Shown in pieces: positions 54,839 through 63,725 of a DNA stretch of 64,000 bases. The stretch lies in contig WLPU01000007.1 in the NCBI GenBank assembly GCA_009698615.1, positions 1-64,000 on the forward strand, written 5' to 3'. A program made the position numbers and the translations under genes. The notes under the pieces were generated by a model. The model made no database searches, was not told the DNA's origin, and saw nothing but the letters and a program-made list of their open reading frames with translations. The DNA is from Actinomycetota bacterium. Its GTDB lineage: Bacteria > Actinomycetota > Actinomycetes > Nanopelagicales > Nanopelagicaceae. The number at the start of each line of letters is the position of its first letter. Positions within the stretch are counted from its first letter, which is position 1.

Positions 54839-56602
54839 ATGGAAGAAAAACGAGGCGTACGTTACATCCCAGCAATTGATGGTCTTCGTGCCATTGCTGT
54901 TGTCGCAGTCATGCTTTATCACCTTGGATTTAATTGGATTCCTGGTGGATTTCTTGGCGTAGATCTATTTTTCGTTATCTCTGGATATGTGATTACGAGA
55001 TTACTCTTAGATTCAATACAACGAAGCGGTGGCCTAGATCTTCGCGGATTTTATATGGCAAGAATTCGAAGATTAGTACCAGCGCTGATATTCATGATTT
55101 TCACCACGGCGCTATTCGTCGGTGCGTGGGCACCTGAAGCGATTAAACGCTTCGTTAAAGATTTGCCCTTTGTCTTAACAGGAACAATGAACTGGGCCTT
55201 GGTCTACCGCCACCAAGATTACTTCGCAACAATTGGACGTCCACCCCTTTTGCAACACACATGGTCCCTTGCTGTAGAGAGTCAGTTCTATCTCTTTTGG
55301 CCACTGATCTTGCTCATTGTTTTGAGATACTTTGGCAAAAATCGGATCCCTGGTGCCGCACTCGCCATTGCGGGGATTTCAGGCACGGTGCTTCTACTTC
55401 TATCTCTCAAGTTAGATGCATCTAACGCACAAAGTGTGAGCCATGTTTACTTTGGTACAGACACCCACAGCATCGGACTTTTCCTCGGCGCTGCACTTGC
55501 CGTGAGTTGGATTCCTCAAAACCTCACGACAAATATTGCGGCGCGCGCGCAAGATTTTATTGATGGCATTGGTGTATTCGGTTTACTCGGCTTAGTCTCC
55601 TGTTTTCTATTTATCGATGAAACCAACGCGAATCTCTATCGAATAGCTTTCCCTCTTGCTGGAATTTTCGGCTGTGCAATTATTATTTCCTTGGTACATC
55701 CAGCCTCGCGCTTTGCTCCCATTCTGAGCATTCCTCCAATTCTTTGGATCGGACAGCGTTCATACGCCATTTATTTGTGGCACTGGATCATCTTCCAAGT
55801 CACAAGACCAACAATGGATCTGGCTGGTCAACCATGGGCGCTATATGCCCTGCGAGTTCTCATTGTCTTTGCACTAGCTGACATTTCTCTTCGCTGGGTG
55901 GAACTACCAATCCGGAGCGACTCAGTTGGCGAATGGTTCCGCGGTATGAAATATCGCACGAAGAAGGTGCGAGTTCGTCAGCAAAGTACTGTAATTGCTG
56001 GGCTTTTAATTCTCTTTGTTTCTGCGGCAATCGTAAGCACAAATGCAATTACACAAAGTGACAAAGCCCAACGAATTCTTGAAAAATCTTTGACTGCAGT
56101 ACCTACAACTCCACCCACAATTTCCAATGTGCCAGGGCTGTGGGTTGCAGGAGATTCAGTAATTCTGGGAATTCGTTACGAACTTGCGCAGTTTGAACCG
56201 ATCGATCTCATTAATGCAAAAGTTGGCCGCCAAGCCAATGAATTAATCACTGTACTCAAGCATGATAAGACGCTCATGGCGAACTCTCCTGTCATTTTAG
56301 ATCTGGGAAATAATAATCGTCTTACAGAAGCTGAGGTTGCGAACGTTTTTGATGTCATTAAGGATCAACCGCAAATCATCATCGTGAATACCGCTGTGCC
56401 ACGAGGGTGGAGAGATGCAAACAACGCTTTAATCGCTAAGTACACACATAAGTATTCTCAAGCATCACTCGTGGATTGGTTCTCGATTTCGACCGGCCAC
56501 CCAGAGTATTTCGGACCAGATGGCGTGCATTTAGTTCCCGAAGGTATAACTGCTTATGTAAATGCGATTATTTCAAAGATTTATGCCCCAGAAATAAAAT
56601 AA
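54839..56602 (+). CDS. Surface acyltransferase with C-terminal SGNH domain (OafA-like)
   Basis: A 587-residue membrane enzyme. The N-terminal acyltransferase-3 domain (about residues 8-355) has about ten membrane segments and the family motifs YIPAIDGLRAIAVVAVMLYH and GGFLGVDLFFVISGYVI. After an eleventh membrane segment (near 385-405), an extracellular SGNH hydrolase-like domain carries the nucleophile motif AGDSVILG near 440 and the DGVHLVPEG Asp/His motif near 565. Such proteins O-acetylate cell-surface glycans. Ribosome-site support is weak; it is probably translated after the coiled-coil gene. Confidence 0.9.
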   Translation: MEEKRGVRYIPAIDGLRAIAVVAVMLYHLGFNWIPGGFLGVDLFFVISGYVITRLLLDSIQRSGGLDLRGFYMARIRRLVPALIFMIFTTALFVGAWAPEAIKRFVKDLPFVLTGTMNWALVYRHQDYFATIGRPPLLQHTWSLAVESQFYLFWPLILLIVLRYFGKNRIPGAALAIAGISGTVLLLLSLKLDASNAQSVSHVYFGTDTHSIGLFLGAALAVSWIPQNLTTNIAARAQDFIDGIGVFGLLGLVSCFLFIDETNANLYRIAFPLAGIFGCAIIISLVHPASRFAPILSIPPILWIGQRSYAIYLWHWIIFQVTRPTMDLAGQPWALYALRVLIVFALADISLRWVELPIRSDSVGEWFRGMKYRTKKVRVRQQSTVIAGLLILFVSAAIVSTNAITQSDKAQRILEKSLTAVPTTPPTISNVPGLWVAGDSVILGIRYELAQFEPIDLINAKVGRQANELITVLKHDKTLMANSPVILDLGNNNRLTEAEVANVFDVIKDQPQIIIVNTAVPRGWRDANNALIAKYTHKYSQASLVDWFSISTGHPEYFGPDGVHLVPEGITAYVNAIISKIYAPEIK

Positions 56603-56633
56603 CCCCCGCACACATTTGCGCGAGGGTTATTTT
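56596..56633. terminator. Bidirectional terminator between acyltransferase and H1-like gene
   Basis: AAAATAACCC pairs with GGGTTATTTT around an inner CGCA/TGCG stem. A and T runs flank both sides, so it can stop transcription of the two convergent genes. Its left arm overlaps the last codons of the acyltransferase gene. Confidence 0.85.
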
Positions 56634-56644
56634 AACTTCAGAGT

Positions 56645-57499
56645 TTAGGAATAAAGCCCTGGGAGACCGAAGGATGCTTTTCCAAGCACTGTCGTTCCGA
56701 TTACTGTTTGAGAATCCGAATAAACACTCGAAACTCTAAAAGCGGTCCAAGAATTTCCAGAAGATTCACCCTTGGTAACGGCTAAAGAAGTGCTCATTGC
56801 GGGTACGGCAGATAACAACTTCCATTCGCCGTTATTGACAGAAATTTCAACGTTATACGTCGTGAGACCTTCTACTGCAGCAGGAGCCTTCCAAGTGATG
56901 TTGGCTCCAGTTGCTGTGAGGTGAGAATTAATTGCGACGGGACCTTCGTGCGCAGACAAAGCCGCAGCTGTTTCTGAAGCGGTTTCCGATGGAGTTGCTT
57001 CAGGGGTAGCAGCAGCAGATTCAGTTGATTCTGCGGTAGTTGAAGGCAAAGGTTGCGCCGCATCGTCATTTCCTTTGGACTTGGAAACAACAACAAGTGC
57101 TAGCAAAACAATTCCGATAATCACTGCATAGACAACCCGATTTGACGCACCTGGCTTCTTAGCGGTTGATGAGGCTGGAGATTTTGAAGAAGCCTTTGCT
57201 GGTGCTGGAGTCGTGCTCACTGAAACGCTAGGTTTCCCACTTCCACCACGCAGAGGTACAGCGGGTACGACAAAATTAGCTGATACTTTTGCTGCGCTCT
57301 TTCGCGCTGAAGATTTCTTCGTAGCCTTGCGAACAGGAGCCTTCTTAACAGCTCTCTTTGCCGTCTTCTTCTTCGCTGCCGATTTCTTTGCAACAGATTT
57401 TCTAGGAGAAGCCTTCTTGGCAGTTCTCTTAACTGCAGTCTTCTTTACGGACTTCTTCTTCGCCACTGACTTCTTGGCGGTTGATTTCTTTACAGCCAC
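56645..57499 (-). CDS. Membrane protein with histone H1-like tail and FN3-like domain
   Basis: A 284-residue protein of unusual layout. Residues 1-72 are a Lys/Ala/Ser/Thr-rich tail with repeated KK-S/T/A units, like the C-terminal tail of histone H1 and bacterial H1-like proteins. A Ser/Pro/Ala linker follows, then one membrane helix (121-139), a Ser/Thr/Glu-rich linker (about 150-185), and a C-terminal fibronectin III-like beta domain (about 190-284). The positive tail should be cytoplasmic and the FN3 domain outside. GTG start with AGGAG five bases upstream. The function is unknown; a link between nucleoid and envelope is one possibility. Confidence 0.75.
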   Translation of the reverse strand: MAVKKSTAKKSVAKKKSVKKTAVKRTAKKASPRKSVAKKSAAKKKTAKRAVKKAPVRKATKKSSARKSAAKVSANFVVPAVPLRGGSGKPSVSVSTTPAPAKASSKSPASSTAKKPGASNRVVYAVIIGIVLLALVVVSKSKGNDDAAQPLPSTTAESTESAAATPEATPSETASETAAALSAHEGPVAINSHLTATGANITWKAPAAVEGLTTYNVEISVNNGEWKLLSAVPAMSTSLAVTKGESSGNSWTAFRVSSVYSDSQTVIGTTVLGKASFGLPGLYS

Positions 57500-57556
57500 G
57501 ATAACTCCTTGGTTTGAGTGTGTACTTAGCGCAAAAGGACACTTATAGGGCTAAGG

Positions 57557-58177
57557 CTACCTTAATGAGGCAAGCATTGTGACGACCTTCGGCGCAATTG
57601 CGCGAAGAGATTGGCCTCTATGGCTAATTGCATCCTTCGCACTCGAGTCCATCTGCGCAAGAGAAAGCTCACTTCCTACCGGGTGAAAGATTGGGTCATA
57701 GCCAAACCCTTTATCGCCAGCAGGCATATTTGCTATGTAACCCTTCAAAATGCCCTCTTGTGTGATGCTGGATCCGTCAGGCATGGCTAATGAAGTCACA
57801 CATGTGAAATGTGCAGTCCGATCAACTATAGATACGTGTGCTAATTCCAATAGAACTTTTTCAAGATTTGCTTTGTCGTTTCCATGCACACCAGACCATC
57901 GGGCTGAAAAGATTCCAGGGTTTCCATCAAGTGCATCTACGCATAATCCGCTGTCATCTGCAATTGCTGGTAACCCTGTCTGCTCGCACACTGTTCGTGC
58001 TTTGAGAAGGGAATTCTCTTCAAAGGATGTCCCAGTTTCTTCAACATCTCCGAGTTCTGGAAATTGTTCTAACCCCACCAAGTCAATCTGACCCGGAGCT
58101 ATGTCATCAAGAATTCGGCGAAATTCTTCAATCTTTCCGACATTTCGAGTCGCAAGCACTAGCCGATGTCGCGTCAT
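57557..58177 (-). CDS. rdgB: dITP/XTP pyrophosphatase
   Basis: A 206-residue Ham1/RdgB-type enzyme hydrolysing non-canonical purine nucleoside triphosphates. Motifs are LATRNVGKIEEFRRIL (2-20 region) and ADDSGLCVDAL near 73, with the GFGYDPIF and SHRGQ motifs near the end. The ATG at 58177 lies eight bases after the rph stop; upstream in-frame codons lie inside rph. It is the last gene of the operon. Confidence 0.94.
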   Translation of the reverse strand: MTRHRLVLATRNVGKIEEFRRILDDIAPGQIDLVGLEQFPELGDVEETGTSFEENSLLKARTVCEQTGLPAIADDSGLCVDALDGNPGIFSARWSGVHGNDKANLEKVLLELAHVSIVDRTAHFTCVTSLAMPDGSSITQEGILKGYIANMPAGDKGFGYDPIFHPVGSELSLAQMDSSAKDAISHRGQSLRAIAPKVVTMLASLR

Positions 58178-58185
58178 TGCAATAG

Positions 58186-58911
58186 TTATTTGGCGAAAAT
58201 TGCGATTTGAAGTGCGGCTAACTCTTTGCATCCAGCAACCGCTAGATCTAATAGCGAATCTAGCAACGCACGGTCAAATGGTTGACCTTCTGCGGTTCCT
58301 TGAACCTCAATGAACTTTCCATTTCCACTGCAGACAACATTCATATCTGTATCTGCGCGAACATCTTCTTCATAGCAAAGATCCAACATTGGAACGCCAT
58401 CGATAATCCCTACGCTTACTGCCGCCACCGAATCAGATAACGGCTGAGATTTTGCGGGGATATGACCTTTCTCCTTCGCCCAAGCAATTGCATCAGCTAA
58501 GGCAACGTAGGCTCCGGTGATCGCAGCTGTGCGTGTTCCGCCATCTGCTTGTAAGACATCGCAGTCAATAACAATTGTGTTCTCGCCAAGTTCTTTCATA
58601 TTGACGATGGCACGAAGTGAGCGGCCAACAAGTCGAGATATTTCTTGTGTGCGCCCGCCCAGTTTTCCTTTTACGCTCTCACGATCTGACCGTGTGTGAG
58701 TTGCACGTGGCAGCATTGCATATTCGGATGTCACCCAACCGGTACCAGAATCTTTGAGCCATCGTGGAACGCCAGGGGTAAAAGAAGCGACACACAGAAC
58801 TCTTGTGCCCCCAAACTCAACAAGGACTGATCCTTCTGCGTTGTCTAACCAGTTGCGAGTGAACTTAATTGCTCGCAGATCTCCATTGCTTCTTCCATCG
58901 TTGCGGGACAT
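58186..58911 (-). CDS. rph: Ribonuclease PH
   Basis: A 241-residue phosphate-dependent 3' exoribonuclease acting on tRNA precursors. Conserved parts are the R-x-x-x-FTRNW N-terminus, [13 protein letters not shown] near 65-77, and [18 protein letters not shown] near 120, which forms the phosphate-binding site. The ATG at 58911 has GAGAGGAAATC upstream. It lies between murI and rdgB, a common actinobacterial order. Confidence 0.95.
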   Translation of the reverse strand: MSRNDGRSNGDLRAIKFTRNWLDNAEGSVLVEFGGTRVLCVASFTPGVPRWLKDSGTGWVTSEYAMLPRATHTRSDRESVKGKLGGRTQEISRLVGRSLRAIVNMKELGENTIVIDCDVLQADGGTRTAAITGAYVALADAIAWAKEKGHIPAKSQPLSDSVAAVSVGIIDGVPMLDLCYEEDVRADTDMNVVCSGNGKFIEVQGTAEGQPFDRALLDSLLDLAVAGCKELAALQIAIFAK

Positions 58912-58934
58912 GATTTCCTCTCCTAGGGTCAAAC

Positions 58935-59732
58935 TTAAATATCTTGATGTTCTACATGTCCAACTTCTGGACCAAGAAATCTTCGCGCTAACTTCTCAAA
59001 TGCTGCGGCATCACCGGTGGCCAGGAATCGGTGACTGGGCAGCGCCGACTGGGTACTGCGCGAAAGAGAATTCTCAATCAAGACTCGGTAAAGATCTTTT
59101 GCGGTTTCTTCGGCACTTGATACAAGAGATACATCATTTCCCATCACGTAAGAAATTACTCCCGTCAATAGCGGATAGTGCGTGCACCCGAGTACCAAGG
59201 TGTCGACCTTTGCCTCCATAATTGGGGCTAGGTATTCGCGAGCAATCTTTGTAATTGCTTCACCTGAAGTTTCGCCACGTTCTACAAATTCCACAAATAA
59301 TGGACAAGCTGCGGAGGCAATAACAAGCTGCGGTGCTGCAGCAAAAGCATCGGCATAAGCCTTCGACTCAATAGTCGCAAGCGTGCCTATAACTCCAACT
59401 CGGCCACTGCGAGTTGCAGCAACTGCGCGTCTGACCGCGGGTTGGATTACTTCGATCACCGGAATCGAATATCGCTCTCGTGCATCTCGCAACATTGCAG
59501 CACTGGCAGTATTGCAAGCAATAACAATTGCCTTACATCCTTGATCTACAAGAAAATCTAAAGTCTCTAAACCGAATTCACGAACTTCGGCCAATGGGCG
59601 TGGACCGTAGGGACCGCGTGCTGTATCACCAATATAAAGAGTTGACTCATGCGGAAGTTGATCAAGAATCGCGCGAGCAACTGTCAGGCCACCCACTCCT
59701 GAATCAAATATTCCAATCGGTGCATCACTCAC
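58935..59732 (-). CDS. murI: Glutamate racemase
   Basis: A 265-residue enzyme making D-glutamate for peptidoglycan. The two catalytic Cys are in IACNTASAA near residue 73 and [10 protein letters not shown] near 187, with the N-terminal [11 protein letters not shown] motif. Start is a GTG with a TAGGCT -10-like element six bases upstream, in a 24-base gap after DUF2017. Confidence 0.95.
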   Translation of the reverse strand: MSDAPIGIFDSGVGGLTVARAILDQLPHESTLYIGDTARGPYGPRPLAEVREFGLETLDFLVDQGCKAIVIACNTASAAMLRDARERYSIPVIEVIQPAVRRAVAATRSGRVGVIGTLATIESKAYADAFAAAPQLVIASAACPLFVEFVERGETSGEAITKIAREYLAPIMEAKVDTLVLGCTHYPLLTGVISYVMGNDVSLVSSAEETAKDLYRVLIENSLSRSTQSALPSHRFLATGDAAAFEKLARRFLGPEVGHVEHQDI

Positions 59733-59738
59733 AATGCA

Positions 59739-59744
59739 AGCCTA
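59739..59744 (-). promoter_or_regulatory. -10 element, leaderless promoter of murI
   Basis: On the minus strand TAGGCT, six bases, then the GTG at 59732. It would let murI, rph and rdgB be transcribed apart from the upstream clpS genes. Confidence 0.55.
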
Positions 59745-59756
59745 CCCGTAAGGGAC

Positions 59757-60320
59757 TTACTCTTCCGAATCATCCATTAATGCATGAAGCAAACTCTCTT
59801 GCAGCCAACCTAGCCACGTATACACGGCATACACTCCCCGCATCGGATCATCTGGTGCAAGCAGCTCTAATTGATCGTGTGAATTTTCCTCTACTTTTAG
59901 CCGCACTCCCAGTGCCAACCGAATGTCATTCATTGCGCCAAGCCAGGCACCTGCGCTATCTCGATTAATCCTTACAAGAGAGTCCTCGCTATTGAGTAAA
60001 TGGCTTCGGATTGCCATTGCATGCGCGCGTTTTTTATCTCGCAAAACAGATTCAGTGAAGCGCCGAAATTCTGCTGAATCGACAGGGTCTGCATAGGCAT
60101 TTGGTAAGAGCCGAAGAAGTACATCATCATCTGGCGGTGAATCATGACCTGTTATTCCCACCATCGCTGCAAGCGGATCGCTATGCACATCATCGATTCG
60201 CTCAGCCAGGATTTCAATTAATTGTTCTGCCAAATTGATGAGTACCTCACGCTCACTTTGAGCAAAGGCCGCTTCAAAAGAATTATCGCCGTGTCGCGTA
60301 AAACCGGATGGTGTTGTCAT
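59757..60320 (-). CDS. DUF2017 family protein
   Basis: A 187-residue protein of the actinobacterial DUF2017 family, recognisable by EREVLINLAEQLIEIL, DPADSAEFRRFTE-like and RIN..AGAWLGAMNDIRLALG segments and a YTWLGWLQESLL end. It has no known activity. It almost always follows clpS in Actinobacteria; here the two genes are directly adjacent, which suggests a shared role in proteolysis. Confidence 0.85.
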   Translation of the reverse strand: MTTPSGFTRHGDNSFEAAFAQSEREVLINLAEQLIEILAERIDDVHSDPLAAMVGITGHDSPPDDDVLLRLLPNAYADPVDSAEFRRFTESVLRDKKRAHAMAIRSHLLNSEDSLVRINRDSAGAWLGAMNDIRLALGVRLKVEENSHDQLELLAPDDPMRGVYAVYTWLGWLQESLLHALMDDSEE

Positions 60321-60611
60321 TTATTGATCATCACGTTGCAACGTTGCCCAAAGTCCGAATTCGTGAAGGCGTTGCACATCGCGCTCCATCTCTTCACGGC
60401 GTCCACTCGAAACGACTGCTTTGCCCTCGTTATGCACTTTGAGCATCAACTCGTTTGCTCGCTCTTTAGAATAATCAAACAGTGTCATCAAGACATAAGT
60501 TACATACGTCATCAAATTAACTGGGTCATCCCAAACAATTGTTACCCACGGCCGATCAACGAGAAAGGTTGGATCGACTAAATCTTCAACCTTTTCTGCG
60601 GTGCGAACCAT
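60321..60611 (-). CDS. clpS: ATP-dependent Clp protease adaptor ClpS
   Basis: A 96-residue adaptor that delivers N-degron substrates to ClpCP/ClpAP. The [11 protein letters not shown] motif (residues 27-37) forms the N-degron-binding pocket, and the [10 protein letters not shown] motif near 60 contacts the ATPase. The ATG at 60611 has AGGAG upstream; an earlier ATG at 60632 overlaps the GH18 gene. Confidence 0.93.
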   Translation of the reverse strand: MVRTAEKVEDLVDPTFLVDRPWVTIVWDDPVNLMTYVTYVLMTLFDYSKERANELMLKVHNEGKAVVSSGRREEMERDVQRLHEFGLWATLQRDDQ

Positions 60612-60618
60612 TGCACTC

Positions 60619-62415
60619 CTAACGAACGACAATGCTAAATATAGGACTTTTAATCGCGCTAAATTTCGAATCGCTGACTACGCTTACTCTCAATCGTAGG
60701 AGCCCTCGCGACTTTTCGATTCCTTCAATGTTGAATCCCCCACTTTGATCTGTTACGAATGGTTGTCCAGTTGTTACCCAGCCGCCCTTGGAAAATCTTT
60801 CGAGTAAAACTCCGACGCCGGCTTGGTGAGGTTGAACTATTCCCGTGATGCTAAATTTGCTTCCAGCGCTTACTGAAGTTGGTGCGGTTATCGAAATTCT
60901 GCGGTTTAAGGAAATGTTCACTTCAGGACTTTGGGATGCACTCTTATCCCACGTTCCTTCAGTAGATATTCGAAGAGAAGAAGTTGAACCCACGAGCAAT
61001 TGCGCACTTAACACTCCAGAGGCATCTGTGGCAGTCTTTAGTAGCTCACGCCAAGTTGTCTCACCCGGTGCCTTACTTTCAAGACGTACTGCCAGTCCAG
61101 CAACTGGTGTCTTGTCGGCCAATCGCAATTCACCTTTCACTGTCACTGGCGTGCCAAATGCAATTCCATTTTGATCAACAACTGGTTCCACGCTCAATGT
61201 GCTGACAACTTGGTCAGGTGCAATGGATTGGGCAACTTGGCGAAGGGCATCAGTCGCCGTTGTGTCTTCCATACCTAAAGTCCACGCTGTTATTCCACCA
61301 ATATGATATTTAGCAACTAGTGCCGCTCTTGCCGCGTAGCTTCGGGAATCTTGATACCACGCAACTCGTGAAGCCGTACACGATGTAGCAAGCCCGGATG
61401 AATTAAGCCCGCTATAAACCTTGTCATATGAAAAGGTCACTTCGGCATTTGCATCCACATATAGTGGTTGTGCGCCGTAGCTGGTAATAAGCGATGTCGC
61501 ATCTCGCATGACAAATGTGGCTGCTTTTGCCGTGGGAGAGATTGCCTTTATATATTGCTCTGGACAAATCCCAATGACTTTCGTCACCCAATCTCGACCA
61601 TATCCTGCAACACCTAAATACACTTTCGATGCAGCCACAACTTTGACTGCGTATTGAAGACTCTGCTCTGCCCACGTAATTGGTCCGATGGGGCCAGGGG
61701 TGGTGGTAGAAAAGTCGTAAGTCATAATTCTTAAACGATCGATCATTGATGAAATAGAAGCCCAGTCATAGAGGTAATAACCTTTTTTGCCAGAGGTCGG
61801 ATCGAAAAGTACGGGTGTTGTGATGGAGAGCAATTTATTGCGCGAATGCAACGCTGTGCTGAGCTCTTGAACAAATGCGACCCAATTAGGTTGCGTTGTA
61901 GTCCATGTTGTATTGGCATCTACAAAGGCAAAACCTTCAAAATCTAAGTCAATACCATCAAAATTATTTGTCATCACTAAGTTAGTAATAGTCGCAACTG
62001 TCTGCGTTCGAGTAGTTGGATTTGCAATTAGATTAGCAAGGACCATCTTGTCGGTTCCGTCAGTAATTGTTGGAATAATTGTAAAACCAGAATCATGCAT
62101 AGAGGCCAATGGGATTGCCATTGGCACGCTCGGATTCGCAGGCGAATACAAATCTGTAATTAATTTCTCGCTCTTAAGCGTGTACCAAAAAGGCATCACC
62201 TCTTTTATGAGATCGCCATTTGCTATCGCTGAAGGCAGGGCCGTTTTCATGCCGTAGTAAGGAATCCACCCCGTCAAGATTTTTCTTGGAGATCCGGTAG
62301 CTTGAGCAGGTGAAACTGCAATGACCAGACTTGCACTACTTAACATCAAGACTGAGACCACAACTATTGCCTTCTTAAGAATTACTGCATTCAACTTCAA
62401 TCGCCTCTTCACCAT
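60619..62415 (-). CDS. Secreted GH18 glycosidase with C-terminal Ig-like domains
   Basis: A 598-residue protein. The signal peptide (about 1-40, ending SPAQA) is followed by a GH18 TIM barrel (about 45-400), with the catalytic [10 protein letters not shown] motif near residue 156 (DxxDxDxE intact), SYD-type and WYQD motifs. It resembles the YaaH/spore-germination peptidoglycan glucosaminidase group more than true chitinases. The C-terminal 180 residues look like two Ig-like or carbohydrate-binding beta domains. A cell-wall remodelling role is likely. Confidence 0.88.
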   Translation of the reverse strand: MVKRRLKLNAVILKKAIVVVSVLMLSSASLVIAVSPAQATGSPRKILTGWIPYYGMKTALPSAIANGDLIKEVMPFWYTLKSEKLITDLYSPANPSVPMAIPLASMHDSGFTIIPTITDGTDKMVLANLIANPTTRTQTVATITNLVMTNNFDGIDLDFEGFAFVDANTTWTTTQPNWVAFVQELSTALHSRNKLLSITTPVLFDPTSGKKGYYLYDWASISSMIDRLRIMTYDFSTTTPGPIGPITWAEQSLQYAVKVVAASKVYLGVAGYGRDWVTKVIGICPEQYIKAISPTAKAATFVMRDATSLITSYGAQPLYVDANAEVTFSYDKVYSGLNSSGLATSCTASRVAWYQDSRSYAARAALVAKYHIGGITAWTLGMEDTTATDALRQVAQSIAPDQVVSTLSVEPVVDQNGIAFGTPVTVKGELRLADKTPVAGLAVRLESKAPGETTWRELLKTATDASGVLSAQLLVGSTSSLRISTEGTWDKSASQSPEVNISLNRRISITAPTSVSAGSKFSITGIVQPHQAGVGVLLERFSKGGWVTTGQPFVTDQSGGFNIEGIEKSRGLLRLRVSVVSDSKFSAIKSPIFSIVVR

Positions 62416-62425
62416 TTTCCTCGGC

Positions 62426-62692
62426 TTATTTGTCGTCAGGAGGTGGACGCAGGCCGGCGTGAATTTCTTTGCAGACAGGGCAAATTGGAAAACGCTCTGG
62501 GTCTCGAGATGGAATCCATTTCTTGCCGCAGAGAGCGCGAATTGCTTTACCGCTCATGGCTGATTGCAGAATCTTTTCTTTTTTCACATAGTGGGAGTAA
62601 CGATCATGATCGCCATCATCAACGCTGAGCTCCGGTTTTGAGAGTAAATCGGTGCCTCCATCTGGCTCGGAAGGACGACTAAATATTCCCAT
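62426..62692 (-). CDS. DUF3039 family protein
   Basis: An 88-residue protein of the actinobacterial DUF3039 family: YSHYVKKEKILQSAMSGK, ALCGKKWIPSRDPERFPICPVCKEIHAGL, with a CxxC-type zinc motif. The function is unknown. The ATG at 62692 is preferred to 62761, which is in an unrelated N-terminal extension. It is the first gene of the GH18-clpS-murI operon. Confidence 0.87.
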   Translation of the reverse strand: MGIFSRPSEPDGGTDLLSKPELSVDDGDHDRYSHYVKKEKILQSAMSGKAIRALCGKKWIPSRDPERFPICPVCKEIHAGLRPPPDDK

Positions 62693-62699
62693 GCGGGCA

Positions 62700-62705
62700 A
62701 GAATA
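62700..62705 (-). promoter_or_regulatory. -10-like element before DUF3039
   Basis: On the minus strand TATTCT, seven bases, then the ATG at 62692. It lies 10 bases from the opposing -10 of argF. Confidence 0.45.
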
Positions 62706-62715
62706 CTTGTTTGAG

Positions 62716-62721
62716 TACAAT
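62716..62721 (+). promoter_or_regulatory. -10 element, leaderless promoter of argF
   Basis: TACAAT, six bases, then the ATG at 62728. No Shine-Dalgarno. The two divergent start codons are separated by only 35 bases. Confidence 0.65.
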
Positions 62722-62727
62722 AAAGAG

Positions 62728-63666
62728 ATGAAGGACCTACTTCGCACCGCTGATCTGTCACGAGCCGATGTTGATCTGCTCTTGGCTACTGCTGCAGATT
62801 TTGCAAAAGATCCTCTTAAAGCCAGTTCTGCACTTGCTCATCGCACCGTCGCCATTTATATGACCAAACCTTCGACACGTACCAGGCTCTCATCTGAAAC
62901 TGCGGTTGCACATTTAGGTGGCACCCCAATTTTTATTCGTGGAGATGAATTGCAACTAGGCCGCGGTGAAACTATTGCAGATACCGCCCGAATTATTAGT
63001 GGTTATGCAAGTGCTTTGATCATTAGAACTTTTGCTCAATCAGATGTTGATGAATTAGGAGCAAACGCAACAATCCCAGTGATCAACGCTCTGACAGATG
63101 ATGACCACCCCACACAGCTACTCGCAGACTGGCTCACTATTCAAGAGAAGTTTGGTAGCAATGTTTCCGGACGCAAATTTGTTTATTGTGGAGATGGAAA
63201 CAATATGTCGCATGCTTGGTTGACGATGGGCGCCATCATGGGAGCGCATGTTGTTGCTGCAACACCTGAGGGCAAATGGGCCCCTAACGCTGATGTCGTT
63301 GCTCGCGCACAAGAGATCGCTCGCGAAACAGGAGCAACTATTGAAATTTCACACGATGCACGCGCTGCAGCTAAAGATGCGAGCGTTCTCTACACTGATG
63401 TATGGATGTCCATGGGAGATCCTGAAGCAGAACGCGCAGAAAAAACCAAAGTATTAAAACCATTCGCAGTAACAAGCGACCTCATGAATCTGGCCACGAG
63501 TGATGCAATATTTATGCACTGCCTTCCTGCGCATCGCGGCGAGGAAGTATCAGCCGACGTCATCGACGGGCCTCGCTCGGTGGTGTGGCGTGAAGCACTT
63601 CATCGGCGCACCACTATTCAATCTCTCCTGTATCACCTAGTACGGGGCGAGATTAAAGGGCGCTAG
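62728..63666 (+). CDS. argF: Ornithine carbamoyltransferase
   Basis: A 312-residue enzyme making citrulline from ornithine and carbamoyl phosphate in arginine synthesis. Motifs are the carbamoyl-phosphate-binding STRTRLSSE near residue 48, HPTQLLADW near 127, and the ornithine-binding HCLPAHRGEEV near 265. The ATG at 62728 fits the leaderless promoter; the frame start at 62707 would add seven residues. Other arg genes are not nearby. Confidence 0.95.
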   Translation: MKDLLRTADLSRADVDLLLATAADFAKDPLKASSALAHRTVAIYMTKPSTRTRLSSETAVAHLGGTPIFIRGDELQLGRGETIADTARIISGYASALIIRTFAQSDVDELGANATIPVINALTDDDHPTQLLADWLTIQEKFGSNVSGRKFVYCGDGNNMSHAWLTMGAIMGAHVVAATPEGKWAPNADVVARAQEIARETGATIEISHDARAAAKDASVLYTDVWMSMGDPEAERAEKTKVLKPFAVTSDLMNLATSDAIFMHCLPAHRGEEVSADVIDGPRSVVWREALHRRTTIQSLLYHLVRGEIKGR

Positions 63667-63713
63667 CACTAGAAAAAAATCCCAGATGCATGACAAGTGC
63701 AATAGCGACCCAC

Positions 63714-63719
63714 TACGGT
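63714..63719 (+). promoter_or_regulatory. -10 element, leaderless promoter of pntA
   Basis: TACGGT, six bases, then the ATG at 63726. The next in-frame ATG choice at 63721 is out of frame. No Shine-Dalgarno. Confidence 0.5.
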
Positions 63720-63725
63720 TATGTC

